Origin: Amphiura filiformis
Lineage: Eukaryota; Echinodermata; Ophiuroidea; Amphilepidida; Amphiuridae
Direction of reading: 5' to 3'
Length of the DNA: 64,000 nt
Assembly (NCBI RefSeq): GCF_039555335.1
Contig: NC_092639.1
Location: forward strand, 34,949,293-35,013,292
Shown here one piece after another: positions 44,560 through 56,789 of the stretch (position 1 is the first letter of the stretch; each line of letters opens with the position of its first letter). The position numbers and the translations under genes were made by a program. The notes beneath the pieces are model-generated. The model searched no databases, was not told the DNA's origin, and saw nothing but the letters and a program-made list of their open reading frames with translations.

Positions 44560-47500
44560 GTGCCTTATAAACTTCATTGTCTCTTCTTAACGTTGTCATA
44601 CAGACCAATGCGGTAGAGTATACATAATAATATTTTTATTTACACATAAGCATTTTTTTACTGAAAGTTGTGTTTCTTTAGATTTTCAAATGGAAAGATT
44701 TGCTAATCATTTTTTTGGGCAAAATTAGTTCACAAACAAAATTTTGAAATAATATACAACAAGCAGTTCTACTAACACAAGCGGTGCATGGAGGGCACTG
44801 GGAAATATGGGGTATTTAGTAAGCTCAATTTGTGTACAAACTGTAGAGGGGTATGGTTTTGTGAGATATCAACTTAAACTTGACCTTTTACTCCATAAAC
44901 AAATATCCACGCCTGAGCCCTGTGTCGTTTATTTGACTCGCTGTGTGATTTTCTTTGCCTCAAGTGTGTCATTTCTTGGACTCAATTTGTCTCATTTACT
45001 CGCTGTCAGTAGTATGTTCGCAGATGCCGCACGCTAAGCGATTTTTGGGTGCAAGATGCTTTTTTTACATTCTTCAGCAGTTGGTGCATGCGTAGGAGTT
45101 GCTCACATTTAAAAAAAGCTACTGGACATAAAAAAAGGTGCATCTTAGTGAGCGAACATTTATGTGTATGTAAAAACGCAGTGTAAGATCAGTGTGGAGA
45201 GCTGAAGAGAGACATAAAGGTATGTGAGATAGGAATACAGCTGAGCATGCATGTACCTTGTCTACATGTTTAAGGTGGACTTGGTTAACAACTCATTTTA
45301 ATGTCCGACAGTGAATTGCCTTTTCAGGAGAAAAGCAAATGCAATGAGCATACCGTATTTTTTCAAATTAATGCCCCCTCTAGTAAGCGCTCCCCGTAAT
45401 AAATGCTCCCACCATTTTTTCAACCTAACTGTTCTATCAAGGCTGAAAATACAGTGCAGTGCCCACATTGGCAGATTTCACAATATCCAATCCATGTGTG
45501 CGACCATGGAGCGTGTTTACAGTATTGGTAAGAATTCTGTATTGCTCGTGGAGTACCACAGGACTGCAAGGCAGTACTACATGTAGCAATGCTTGTAATG
45601 GGGAGGACCCTGGGGCATTAATGAGAGAGGACAGTGTAAAATGAAGTTATCCAAAACCACACAAAATGTGCTATGACAATACATGCCATGATACTGTGAG
45701 CATGCTCATTGTTCATATATGTGAAACTGAGAAAGAAGAATAACCTGAGAAAGCAAAATTGAATGATTTATGCAGAATTGATATTAATAGGGAAGCCTGC
45801 ATGTATGAAAGGATGAGTGGAGACATTGTATGTTGCACATCTGGTTAGTGGCTTTCATATTTTGTAGCTGGAGCCATGGATGGTTCATTTAAAGAAGATG
45901 GACTACAATGGAGGTCACAAAATAGAGTGAATTATTGGTAAGCTACCTTGATGGGATTATTCAATAAAATGCCTCTATTTAGGTGTTGCATTCTGATGAG
46001 AGAATATTTGAGAATTTATTTAGTTGGGAATGGGGGTCACTTATGCATGGATCCTGGGTTTCTGTAGAAGTCAGTTGGACCAAAATTCCAATACAATATG
46101 CGCGGGGCTAACAGCAAGTCAATTAGCACCCCAATGTACACGATCAGCAGAGTGTATATACACGTTCCAGTGTTATATACTACAGGTTGTTCCACAATGA
46201 TAGGGAAATTAAGGTCAAACTGACTTCCGGTAGACAAACCCAGAATCCACATTGTTTGATAAGGTTTTGATTTTATAAAAATCATACAGGGAAGCATCCA
46301 ACACCCAAGAGAGACTAGTTATGAAAGTATGAGAAAGTCTTTGCAAGAGAATGAGTGAAAGATGTCTTGTGAATCATAATACATGTTGGTTGGATGGATG
46401 AATGAAAACAACAGTGAGTGAGAGCATATAGACCAAGAGAGAATAGTGAGAGATAAAATTGCTGACAAGACTAAGGTTAGGAGTATAATAGAATAATAAT
46501 GTCTGCATAAAGCGATGATTTCATGATGACTATTTGAGCAGAAAGTACATTGTAGATGTGCACGATATACATCAATATTATTTATAATAATTATAATGCC
46601 TTTCCTCTTACTGGCATATTTGGTTGCAATGATTGGATAACATGTCTCAAAGCTCAAAATGGAATCGACTTCAAAGTTAAATATATCAGTTCATTCCTGA
46701 GATCATACCAGGTAAACTGATATTTGTGCAGACTTTATTTTGCAAAAACACTCATGCGTTAGAGCGAGTGCGAGCATTTAAGCTAGTTAAACCTGTCGCT
46801 AGAATTGCGCTGCTTGCCCAAATTTGCGTTGTGCGCTGCGAAAACATTGTGTTGATCTACAAGTTGTGGTAAGTATAACTATATAATAGAAGTCAAAATA
46901 TACCAATGATATATGAACTGCCAATAATGTGCTCTACCAAAGATGTGCTCTGCCAATATTGATCTGCCTCGAACAATTAATTGGTTAAACTGGACATTAA
47001 AAGAATGGTAATATATTTTGACTACTAATTGATCCTTTTCCCAAGTTTTGAATTTCTTTCATTTTAGATTGTGTTATTTTTTAATGGACTTTGATTTATT
47101 TTTATTTTCTTTGATAAAAAAAAGGTATTATTTTTATAATACAGTTTTTTCCCAACCAGATTCTATTTTATTTTATTCCCATGTTTTGTTGGTACATTTA
47201 TTAGTACTACTGTATTTTTGGAAATGTTCTGGTAGTTATTAAACATAAATAACTTCTTGAAATATTTTTAATCAAATTAAAAATGCTAAGCAATATATAT
47301 GTGATATTATGTTTTGGAAAACTATCCAAGCTGAGAAAGAAGAGAATAGCAATGAATGAAATTACTTGGTTGTTGCAAAATCAATACTTAGTTGAAGACT
47401 AAGTTGTGAATTTGCATATTTATAATATGAGTAAAAATGAAAGAAAATTTGTGTCAATTTAATAATCATGCAAAAGTTTATCGGCTTTGCATTTTTCATG

Positions 47501-47769
47501 TCGAGAGATAACTGGTGCTGTTAAAAAAACAAAAAGGTGGTATAAAATATGATAATATGGATGGGTGTTTCATCAATCTACGGGAATGTGTTATCAAGTA
47601 CTCCAGTGTGTGGAATTTTATAGAGATTATTTTAATCAATGATGAAGAAAGATATGTTGAAAGAAACAGTTTTTGTCTTGGATTGAAGGCAATGTTAATG
47701 TATTTCAGGAAAAAAAGGCATTGTAGACAATAAATTAATTGTTACTCGAGTTTAGAAATTCGAGAAATA

Positions 47770-47980
47770 CTGCTAATAAAAAGGAAAAAAAAGAAGTTTT
47801 TTAAAGCTGGGTAAAGTTGTCAGTTGTAATTACTTTTGCTTCTGTTGAACAGCCAGGGACACATTGAATTTGTACGCATTGCTATGTTCAATAGAAGCAA
47901 AAGTAATGCGACATACAACTTTATCCAGCTTAAAAAACAACAAAAACTTAAGTTGATAACTTCTTTTCTTTTTTTAGCAG
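47770..47980. repeat. 211-bp foldback element
   Basis: CTGCTAATAAAAAGG at the left mirrors the T-rich strip ending TTAGCAG at the right. Inner arms AGCTGGGTAAAGTTGT and ACAACTTTATCCAGCT, and CTTTTGCTTCT with AGAAGCAAAAG, pair. The arms are about 90 bp around a short loop. Confidence 0.8.
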
Positions 47981-49310
47981 CATTATTTGTCCTATTTGCA
48001 AACTAGAATTTCAAGTAATTTAGGGTCTACAACTTGTTTTTGGGTTTCTTTTTGGGAAATCACATTTTTAGGAATATTTTGGTGCGTTTTTTGACTTCCG
48101 AAATTGTGTGTTCCTCTGGGCTTTATTTACATGTAACTTTGGCTCAGCAATGTGAATACTGAGAAACATGAAGATATTGCCTTCAATTTATGACTCATTG
48201 AGTAGTAGTTATAGATAATTACACATGTTTATTAACTAAAAAGTACATAGTAAGAATAAGTAAAGGATATGATTATAATATTGGTAAAATTATACTGTAA
48301 TGTTGATGAATTGAATAATGATGTTCTCCACTTGCAGCTATTTTCACAAATTCTTCATTAAATGAAGAAAACTATATTGTTGTGTTGAAGATGTTTCATT
48401 TTGTGTCTTAATTATAATTATGTAAATAAGATGCATGTGTACAAAGTTAGGTACTAGGTCCTTTCCACAAATTTAAAGATAGGTAGGGAAGTAAACTTAC
48501 TATTTAAGGTAGCATTATGTAGACCCATAACCACTCACCTGTGCATGTCATGTATGCTCGGACACACATGCATACCAAAAAAATTGTTAGTAAATAATCC
48601 TGACTATGACAGGCAGATACCTCAAATAGTGCACATGCCCAAACAGTCACTCAGTTCACCGACCCACCCACAGTTTAAGAAAATGGCGCAATAATACCTG
48701 GGATTCGGGGTTGGAAATCACAATCATAATGGCCGTATACTATAATAATGAAGTTATGCATTCGCGATCAATCAAGTGCTTGAAAGTTAATGAGGTTTTA
48801 GTGTGTAATTGCTAATCAGTTTTATGTGAACTAGAACTGCAAGTGATCCAAGTTTTTTGACTCCATGAAGACATCCTTAAGAGCTAACAATCTGTACTAA
48901 GGATTAAATCTTAGATGACCCTTGATGATGAAATGACCTAATAATGTAGACATATTGCTGATCATTTTGACCAAGTTTCATGATAATTTATCAAGATGAC
49001 CTTAAAATGACCTTTTGTAGGGCCAGAAATATCATGGATGAGAATGGTTGGCCAATTCCAGGGGCGGGGTCACTTTTGTGTTTAGGCAGTGTATGACAAA
49101 AAGTGCAGGAATCCTTGGACATGATTTTGATAAAGCAAGTGGTCTTGTAATGATTACCTATGGTACCATTTTGTGGAAATGGACATCATTTTATTCAATT
49201 ATTTACAATGACCCCTATATGACCTTTGACCTTAAATTCCTTGGTATCTCTTGACAAACTCTTGCCCAAGAATAAAATACATAGGCTATGCTTTTTGTGG
49301 ACAATGAAGG
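47981..49310. other. CSTF3 intron 3 DNA, no gene seen
   Basis: AT-rich sequence. The part after 48900 has the GACCTT/ATGACC-rich texture of an old dispersed repeat but no readable boundary. Confidence 0.5.
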
Positions 49311-49630
49311 GATTAGACTAGAGTGGCAAGTTTTCCGTGTCATGGAAAAAGCGGACAAATTCATGGAAAACATGTTTTTCCCTGAGAAAAATGAAAATGA
49401 AAAACTAATGAGGTGTGAGTTTAAATAATGAAAATGAAGTCCGTCGTCAAAGATATCAGGCTTAAAACAACTAAAAAGATAATGCAAGTAACTTCTTTTT
49501 ACCTCGAATGTGAACACAGAATTGAAATTACATCATGGAAAATCACAGAATTTAGTATTTGAAACCACGCACAGAAAATCGCGGAATTCAGTGTTTTAAA
49601 TCACGGAAAACTTGCCACTCTAGATTAGAC
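49311..49630. mobile_element. hAT MITE (304 bp) with perfect 8-bp TSD
   Basis: The element spans 49319-49622. It begins TAGAGTGGCAAGTTTTCCGT and ends ACGGAAAACTTGCCACTCTA. GATTAGAC flanks it at 49311-49318 and 49623-49630. The TAGAGTGGC terminus and 8-bp duplication are hAT-like. The interior repeats CATGGAAAA/TCACGGAAAA words. Confidence 0.9.
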
Positions 49631-50060
49631 CCATATGGAACACTACAACAAAAATGTGTACCTTAGTCATGCAAACCCCGGGGGCACTCAGCTGAAATTT
49701 TGGTATGAGGTGTGCGGCGCAGAGCGCCAAACTTTGGGAACTAAGAACTGATTTTTGGCAAAATATGGGCTTGATGAACTGAAATTTCAACATTTTGATG
49801 GGTCTTGTGAACTAAAATTGGGCCAAATTATAGACTTTGGAGCAAGGTCTTAAAATTCTAGTTGATCATGTGCGACCTCTACAAGCATATTGCAAGCATT
49901 TGAATGGGCGTAAGTCAAAATGACAAATTGACCATAAAAAGAGAAAAGATTTCAACAATAGTGGATGACCACTGGGGTCAGACGGTACCACTGGGGTCGG
50001 GCGGTAGGGGGGGTCAAAGGTGTTCTCTTGCCATAGGTAGATGACCTCAAAGTGCCTGAT
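49631..50060. other. Intron 3 DNA with repeat texture, no gene
   Basis: Contains a GGGGGCACTCAGCTGAAATT-type segment and a short duplication of CCACTGGGGTCRG at about 49969-49999. No gene seen. Confidence 0.45.
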
Positions 50061-50069
50061 AGCAACTGA

Positions 50070-51215
50070 AGGAGTAGCTTTTAGTGGAAAAGGTCATAGA
50101 ACTTTACACAAAGTTAATTTCAAACTTGTGTTAAAAACATTTCCCATGTATTCCTCTAGTCATAAGGATTCAGAAAATGTATAGTTGAGTGATTCCATGC
50201 CAAATCAACCAATGGGTTGGCAGGTCACCCCCAATTTTGCTGAAAATCATTTAGCATACCTCAATGGGAATAATGAACATGTGGAAAAATTGTCGAAATT
50301 TGGCCTAACCCCCCCTTTTTTTTTTTTTTTTTTTTCTCGTCATTGAATTTGTCCTGTTTTGGGACACTCATATTTTGACTTTAGGAAAAAGATATCAAGC
50401 TGAAAATTGCTACCTACATGTAGAGTGACTTTCATCCAAAAAAGCAGAATCTGACCTTAAAAAGTACAAGAACTACACTATTTTTAAGTTAAGGGTCTCC
50501 CTAAACCCCTTTTTTCATCATATTTCTCGGTGTACGGTTTCCAGAGTCCACTCGTACTCTTAAAATAAATAGATATCTGAGAATGTTCAAATTTCATATG
50601 CTTAATAGGCCAATATCGCTCCCCTAAAATAATAAGGTATTGGCTTGGACCCAAAGTTTGTTCCGCAGAATGAAATCCTGAAGATACCGCCCCCTACCAG
50701 TTGACTTTTGACCCTACAGATGAATTCCGACACACTTGAAACTTACACAATATGCTTAAACATTTGATATCTACCTGTACCAAATCTTGTAATGTTACTC
50801 CACCTCTTGGTTAGATGGGATTATGAAATTTGGGTATTTTGCCAAATTTTACATGTTGATATGCTGGCTATTCTCTGTCGAAGAAGTGTGAAATTTTTAA
50901 ATTTTGAAAAGTGGAATTACAAAGCTAAGATTTGGTACATATGAAGAACAAGTGTTTAAGGCACTTTAAGCATTCATGGTGTAAGTTTGTATGAATTCAT
51001 CTGTGGGGTCAAAGGTCAACTGGTGGGGGCTGTGTTTTCAGGATTTCATTCTGCAGAACAAACTTTGGGTCCAAGCCAATATCTTATTATTTCAGGGGAG
51101 CGATATTAGCCTATATTCAGCATAAATATGAAGTTTCAAAATTCTCAGATTACTAGTATCTATTTATACCTGTGTAAAGTTTGATGACCTTTTCCCCTGT
51201 CAAAAGCTACTCTGG
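50070..51215. repeat. Large foldback repeat, about 1.1 kb
   Basis: The segment 50545-50810 is repeated inverted at 50890-51170: AATATCGCTCCCCT with TTGGCTTGGACCCAAAGTTT on the left and AAACTTTGGGTCCAAGCCAA with AGGGGAGCGATATT on the right. Outer words also pair: AGTAGCTTTTAGTGGAAAAG near 50073 with its inverse near 51190-51212. The arms are about 270 bp and roughly 80-85% alike by eye. Confidence 0.75.
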
Positions 51216-52180
51216 TGCATTTTTGTATACTCCAGATATCTCTGGTAGCAGTGCATCTTTACCCCTTCCAAAAATTGATCCTATATTAGGAAGCTACATA
51301 CTGTGCACTTTGGTGCTTTTGTCAAATCGGTGAAAATGTGCAGAATAAGATGTTGCATATATTGTAAATGCAAATTAACCAAGTTAAAGGTTGGGTTCAA
51401 AATTATCATAAATTATGGGCACTTTTGCAAGTAAAAAAAAAATACAGGGTTCAAAAGTTAATAATCGCCTCTAAAATTACAAAACATTTCTTTGTATAAA
51501 CTCAATTAACTTGACATACAATTTGTTGATTTGAAAAATTCAAAAACCTGAAATAGAGGAACCAAAGTTGTCCCATTTCCAAAAAAAATACTTCAGTCCA
51601 AAATAATCACATTAATGATTTTCCAAAAATGATGCTTTCAAAAAAAAGTTGCAAACTTTTCAACATCCATCCAAGGCAAAATTGCCATAGATTTTTGAAG
51701 GTTCATCAAATTGGGTGGGAATGATCACTGTACAGTGGCATAATGCCTGGGGCAAGAAACAAAATTGGTGCCCCCCCCCCAAGAATATCTTAGATGCGGG
51801 CATTGGCATAGCTAGGGGTTGTAGCGCCCAGGGCTAAGGATACATAATGCCCCTAATTCTTGAAACAATTGCGAGCGGAGTGCACAAAATTTTGAACAAA
51901 TAAGGCCTACCACTAATTAATTTTGGTTACTAGAAGTTGAATATAGGTCTTAAAATGTTCTCTCAATGAAAATTTTGACTTTCATCACTTGGAGGGGCAC
52001 AGAATCGATGCTGAATCGGTCAATTTGGTGCCCCCTAAGGGTGACGCCCAGGGCATGTTGCCCACCCCCGCCCCCTAGTTATGTCACTGTAGCAAGACAA
52101 GCTAGAATTATGAGGTTCGTAATTAAGGTGGCCCCAAACAAAGGTTTGTAAATACAAATATATGCAAATAAGGTCATTAA

Positions 52181-52525
52181 TCTTACTATAAATAGGGGAA
52201 TGTTGTGGGTTTGAACGGAAAAGCTCTGTCAGTTTCACCCAAATGTCACCAAATTCATACGGAGATCGAGGAATATACGGGGGCGTGTTTAGAATTTATT
52301 TGGTTGAAAACGGTCAAGAATTGGCCTCAAAATCAGTAAAAAAAATGAGTTTTTCGGGCAAATATATAGCGGTTGTTTGTTTACGACCTAGCTAATAAAC
52401 GCGTCCACATGTCTAACATAAACTGCGCCGTCGTAAGCGAGTCGGCGTACACGCCACTTCACGTGCGTGCACGCACGGGTGCGCATAGCTAACTTGCGTA
52501 CGGGTTTCATGGTTTATAGTACGGG
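52181..52525 (+). mobile_element. 5' part of a Helitron-like element, truncated
   Basis: It starts TCTTACTATAAATAGGGG after CATTAA, exactly like the complete copy at 53757, and shares about 180 bp with it before the interiors diverge. No 3' hairpin/CTAG end is present: the sequence runs straight into the second copy of the duplicated block at 52526. Confidence 0.7.
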
Positions 52526-53265
52526 ACATACAATTTGTTGATTTGAAAAATTCAAAACCTGAAATAGAGGAACCAAAGTTGTCCCATTTCCAAAAACAAT
52601 TACTTCAGTCAAAAATAATCACATTTTCCAAAAATGATGCTTTCAAAAAAAAGTTGCACACTTTTCAACATCCTTTTCCCATTCATATAATGTACAAAAT
52701 GTTCTCAATTTAGCAATGTTATGATTGGTTTGCATTTTTTGCTTCACCTTTCTGTCTCTGCGAATCCCTCAGTCACCCATGCATCCATCATTCAGTGACA
52801 ATGATTCATTGGTCTAGATCTTTGCAACTGTTTCAGTTGTATGTACCATTTACAAGTGAATTTTACATCTCTTCTTGCCAACAAAAGAACTAAGCACCCA
52901 TTCATCCAAGGAAAAATTGCCGTAGATTTTTGAAGGTTCATCAAATTGGGTGGGAATGATCACTGTACAGTGGCATAATGCCTGGGGCAAGAAACAAAAT
53001 TGGTGCCCCCCCAGAATATCTTAGATGCGGGCATTGGCATAGCTAGGGGTTGTGGCGCCCAGGGCTAAGGATACATAATGCCCCTAATTCTTGAAACAAT
53101 TGCGAGCGGAGTGCACAAAATTTTGAACAAATAAGGCCTACCACTAATTAATTTTGGTTACTAGAAGTTGAATATCGGTCTTAAAATGTTCTCTCAATGA
53201 AAATTTTGACTTTCATCGCTTGGAGGGGCGCAGAATAGATGCTGAATCGGTCAATTTGGCGCCCC

Positions 53266-53611
53266 TTAAGGGGGTACTACACCCCTCGATAAATGTGTGT
53301 CTATTTTGCATTTTCTCAAAACTGATAACACAGTGGTAACAAAAGTTATGTAAATTATAGGGGCAAGGAATCCAATTACTACACTGGAATTTCAGTGACC
53401 CAAGACAAGCGGTATGTTATTTATGATCAAAAATAAGGTACGGCTAGGATGTACCTCGTTTCCTATCATATATACGGAACCGCTTGTCTTGAGTCACTGA
53501 AATTTCAGTGTAGTAATTGGATTCCTTGCCCCAATAATATACATAACTTTTGTTACCAGTGTGTAATTATTTTTTGAGAAAAATGCAAAAATAGTAGTAG
53601 TACCCCCTTAA
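53266..53611. mobile_element. TTAA-flanked palindromic MITE (338 bp)
   Basis: The element spans 53270-53607, beginning GGGGGTACTAC and ending GTAGTACCCCC, with TTAA at 53266-53269 and 53608-53611. Extended inner arms pair (AGGGGCAAGGAATCCAATTA with its inverse), so nearly the whole element folds. The unoccupied site is present in the first duplicate at 52031-52044 (CCCCCTAAGGGTGA). Confidence 0.92.
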
Positions 53612-53756
53612 GGGTGACGCCCGGGGCATGTTGCCCCGCTTCCTAGTTATGCCACTGTCACTGTAGCAAGACAAGCTAGAATTATGAGGTTCGTAATTAA
53701 GGTGGCCCGAAACAAAGGTTTGTAAATTTACAAATATATGCAAATAAGGTCATTAA

Positions 53757-55192
53757 TCTTACTATAAATAGGGGAATGTTGTATCTATGTATCTATGTAT
53801 CATGGAAAGGCTCCGTCAGTTTCGATCCAAATGTCTCCAAATTCATACGGGAGATCGATGAATATACGGGAGCGTGTTTAAACTTTATTTGGTTGAAAAC
53901 GGTCAAGAATTGGCCTCAAAATCAGTGAAAATGTGATCCGTTGCTATGCTGGGTAAACAAAAAAGGAGTCAGTTGTTAAGCTAGCCATGCTGCGTCGTGC
54001 CGGCGTATCTAATGCCAAGCAGCTCACGTAAGCTCAGCGATACCCAGCTGGTAACGCAGCACTACGCCATGCAGCGTAAACGCACGAGAGTCACGTAATG
54101 AATGATAATACGGGTGAACGACCGAATACGGGGAAAAGATGTGTGTTAAAGAGTACAAACAACATGAAAAGGTAGGCCTACTGTAATTAAAAAACAAAAT
54201 GAGGACAAACAGGTAGGCCTACGAGTATGTGGGTTACAGTTAGTCACAGTAAGAAAATGAAAACGGGAATAAAATAGGCTAAAGAAGAAAAGAATAATAA
54301 AATCTAATAAAATTAGATGATTTAAATAAAAAAGCTATTAAGGATCTAAAATGAGTATTTTTGTGGGACATGAGAGCACCTCAGACCTATCAGAATTGCA
54401 TTCTGAATCTGAAGCATGTCTTTCTGATATCAAATAATTTTCATTTTTTGAAAATCACAATATAATACAAATTTTATGACAAATTATAAAAATTTGATAT
54501 TTTTCAAATTTTTGATATATAACAGTCCTGAAGTAAATTATATAAATCTAATGACATATTCTTAAAGTGTATGTAGCAGGGAGGAAAAGCCGACGGTCAA
54601 TTGAAAATTTTGACCTTTCATATTGAAGATATGGATTTTTTTCCCAAAAGACCTAATTTTTTTTTGGTGTTTTGGGAAAAAAATCCATATCTTCAATACG
54701 AAAAGGTCAAAATTTTCAATTGATCGTCGGCTTTTCATCCCATCTACATACACTTTAAGTATAAATTATCAGATTTATAAAGTTTACTTCAAGTACTGTT
54801 AAATATCAAAAATATCAATTTTTTATGATTTGCCATAAAATGTGTATTAAATTGCTAATTTCAAAAATCAAAATTATTTGATATAAAATGACATTCTTCG
54901 TATTCAGAATGCAATTCGACATATGTCTGATGTGCTCTAATGTCCCACAATAAATACTGTCCAAACATTCATACCCCAGCCCTTAAACTGAGGACTAAAT
55001 AAATAACATGAAAACGGAAATCACAAGCTAAAGAAGCTAAAATGGAAACTTAGGCTTAACGAGGGTCAGACTCAGATAAATGAAATTTACCTTTTCAATG
55101 ATTCTACCTGTTCAGTAATTCCTTCCGTTTTAGTGAACGCTCCCATTTACTCACCTAGCGGGGACCCGCGCGTAGCGCGGGTGTCCCGCTAG
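53757..55192 (+). mobile_element. Non-autonomous Helitron with a nested foldback
   Basis: The 5' end TCTTACTATAAATAGGGG follows A. The 3' end is a GC-rich hairpin (ACCCGCGC, loop GTA, loosely GCGCGGGT) about ten bases before CTAG, which is followed by T. TC...hairpin...CTAG inserted between A and T without duplication is the Helitron signature. Joining the flanks (CATTAA + TATTTATAAATATGCAAATA) gives the unoccupied sequence found in the repeat at 59127-59150. No Rep/helicase ORF. A 607-bp foldback sits inside. Confidence 0.88.
54353..54959. mobile_element. 607-bp foldback element nested in the Helitron
   Basis: GAGTATTTTTGTGGGACATG at the left mirrors the right-hand end ATGTCCCACAATAAATACTG. 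The two halves are inverted copies over about 300 bp, meeting in the pairing words TTTGGGAAAAAAATCCATAT and its inverse. No coding potential; the 63-codon frame here is incidental. Confidence 0.85.
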
Positions 55193-55270
55193 TATTTATA
55201 AATATGCAAATAACAATGACACAAAACTATACAGCACATCAGACCACCATATACACGGTGCACAAATTCT

Positions 55271-56233
55271 AAGTTCCCCCTAATACTTTTTAAAATAAGT
55301 CGAAAACTATTTTACAAAATGTAAAAATGTAAAAAGATATGTATAGCCCTATTTGTTTTACCCCTGTGGGCCAATTTATAGCGTCACACATTATTGCGTT
55401 CAGTCACAATGGTTAATTATGTAACAAAAGAAGCCGTTTTAAAAATTGCACCTGAGCCCATAAACAGTCAGGTTTTCTGTAATTAGGGATTCAATCCTTT
55501 TTAACCGTTGTTCATCACCGATTAACAATGATGCGTTCGCCTTGTCTGTGTGGTTTACTTGAGAGCAGCTTTAGCTTTAGCTGTCCTCGCGAAGTAAACC
55601 ACGCAGACGCGCCAGACGCAAGTTGTTAATCGATGATGAACAACGGTGAAAGATTATTGAATCCCTTTCAACAACGAAAACAAGCTTAAGATCGTCTAAT
55701 TCACACGATTATTTCATGAGGAATGACCAGTTTAGTCCTTGTCACTAAACATACAATGCTTTGCTGTTAATCGCAGTAAAATAATTACAGAATAAAAGGG
55801 CAACATGTAGCGCACACACGTTTCAGGTATGGCAAATTTCGGATCCTTTTTATTGCATATACGCCCTTCTATTAACTTGCGTTCGCGTATACGCTACTGG
55901 CAAAGTGTGGATTCATCACGGATTAACAACGGTTGGCACCTGTACAAAGTTATAGGATTAGGAAGAGTTGTTGAACAAACACATGAATAGGTCTGGTCTG
56001 CTGTATTGTCCGAGAGTTGACTCCTATGGACTCGGGTGCAATTTTTAACACAGTTTAAAGTGGTTTCTTTTTTACATAATGAACCGTTGTGACTGAACGC
56101 ATAATGACGCTGTGGCGCTTCCAATTAGGTGTGCCATAGGTGTAAAACAAATAAGGCTACACAAATCCTTTTACAAGTTTGCATTTCATCAAATATTTTT
56201 TGATTGATTGAAAATAGTATTTAGGGGGAACTT
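55271..56233. mobile_element. 963-bp foldback element with an inner hairpin
   Basis: AAGTTCCCCCTAATAC at the left mirrors GTATTTAGGGGGAACTT at the right. Further pairing includes CCTATTTGTTTTACCCCTGT, GCGTTCAGTCACAATGGTTA and TTGCACCTGAG with their inverses. A second palindrome occupies about 55490-55680 (CGTTGTTCATCACCGATTAA against its inverse), and its right flank repeats the CGGATTAACAACGGTT word at 55918. Confidence 0.75.
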
Positions 56234-56780
56234 TTTTGATTCTGCCCAGACAAACAACCAGACAGCAAAAGAAAGAAAGAAAGAAACGAACAAACAACCA
56301 TTTGGATGATATGGGGGGATTTGGGGGCCCAAAATGTCAAGGTCATCTGGGGTCAAATTGTCATACATTGTTGCAGGTTCATGAAAGTTGGTTGGCTCAA
56401 CCACCGTACAAAAAATGTTGAGTTATTTTGGGATCAATTTGGTGGAAACATGCTTTGCAGGTCCATCCAATTTGGTGGGAATGTCCACCGTAGTTCGAGG
56501 ACCGCCTTGTTGGAAAAAGTGATTATTTTTTACCAAAGAAAAAGGATTTTGACAAGTGAGAACTTTGGGAGGGCAGCGAGTGCCGAGCAGCAAAAAGATT
56601 CCTCTATTTACAGGTTTTTAATTTTTCAGGTTATTCAAAGAAATGTTTCGTTGTTTTATGGGGGTACTTATCTTCAACCCTTTACTTTTTGCTGAACCAT
56701 AAAATGGTATCAGCCTAGTCTATCTAGTATCTAACTTAAACTTAACGGTACTTACTTACTCACTTGCTTTTTGGTCAGAA
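56234..56780. other. Intron 3 DNA, no gene
   Basis: Contains the 129-codon frame 56306-56695, which has no recognisable domain and starts within GGTCAAATTGTCATAC-type repeat texture. No splice-supported exon. Confidence 0.5.
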
Positions 56781-56789
56781 ACAGCATAT

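Larger units (their letters stand above)
51510..53940. repeat. Direct segmental duplication in intron 3
   Basis: The block 51510-52380 recurs at 52526-53930. Shared segments in the same order are ACATACAATTTGTTGATTTG; GTGGCATAATGCCTGGGGCA; ATTGGCATAGCTAGGGGTTG; GAGCGGAGTGCACAAAATTT; and AAGACAAGCTAGAATTATGA, ending in the same Helitron-like start. The second copy has an extra roughly 220-bp stretch near 52690-52900 and a MITE insertion at 53270. Confidence 0.85.

Noticed and set aside
45868..45948. Possible extra CSTF3 exon between TTTTGTAG and GTAAGC
   Set aside because: Splice-like ends exist, but none of its frames resembles the expected continuation of the second HAT repeat.
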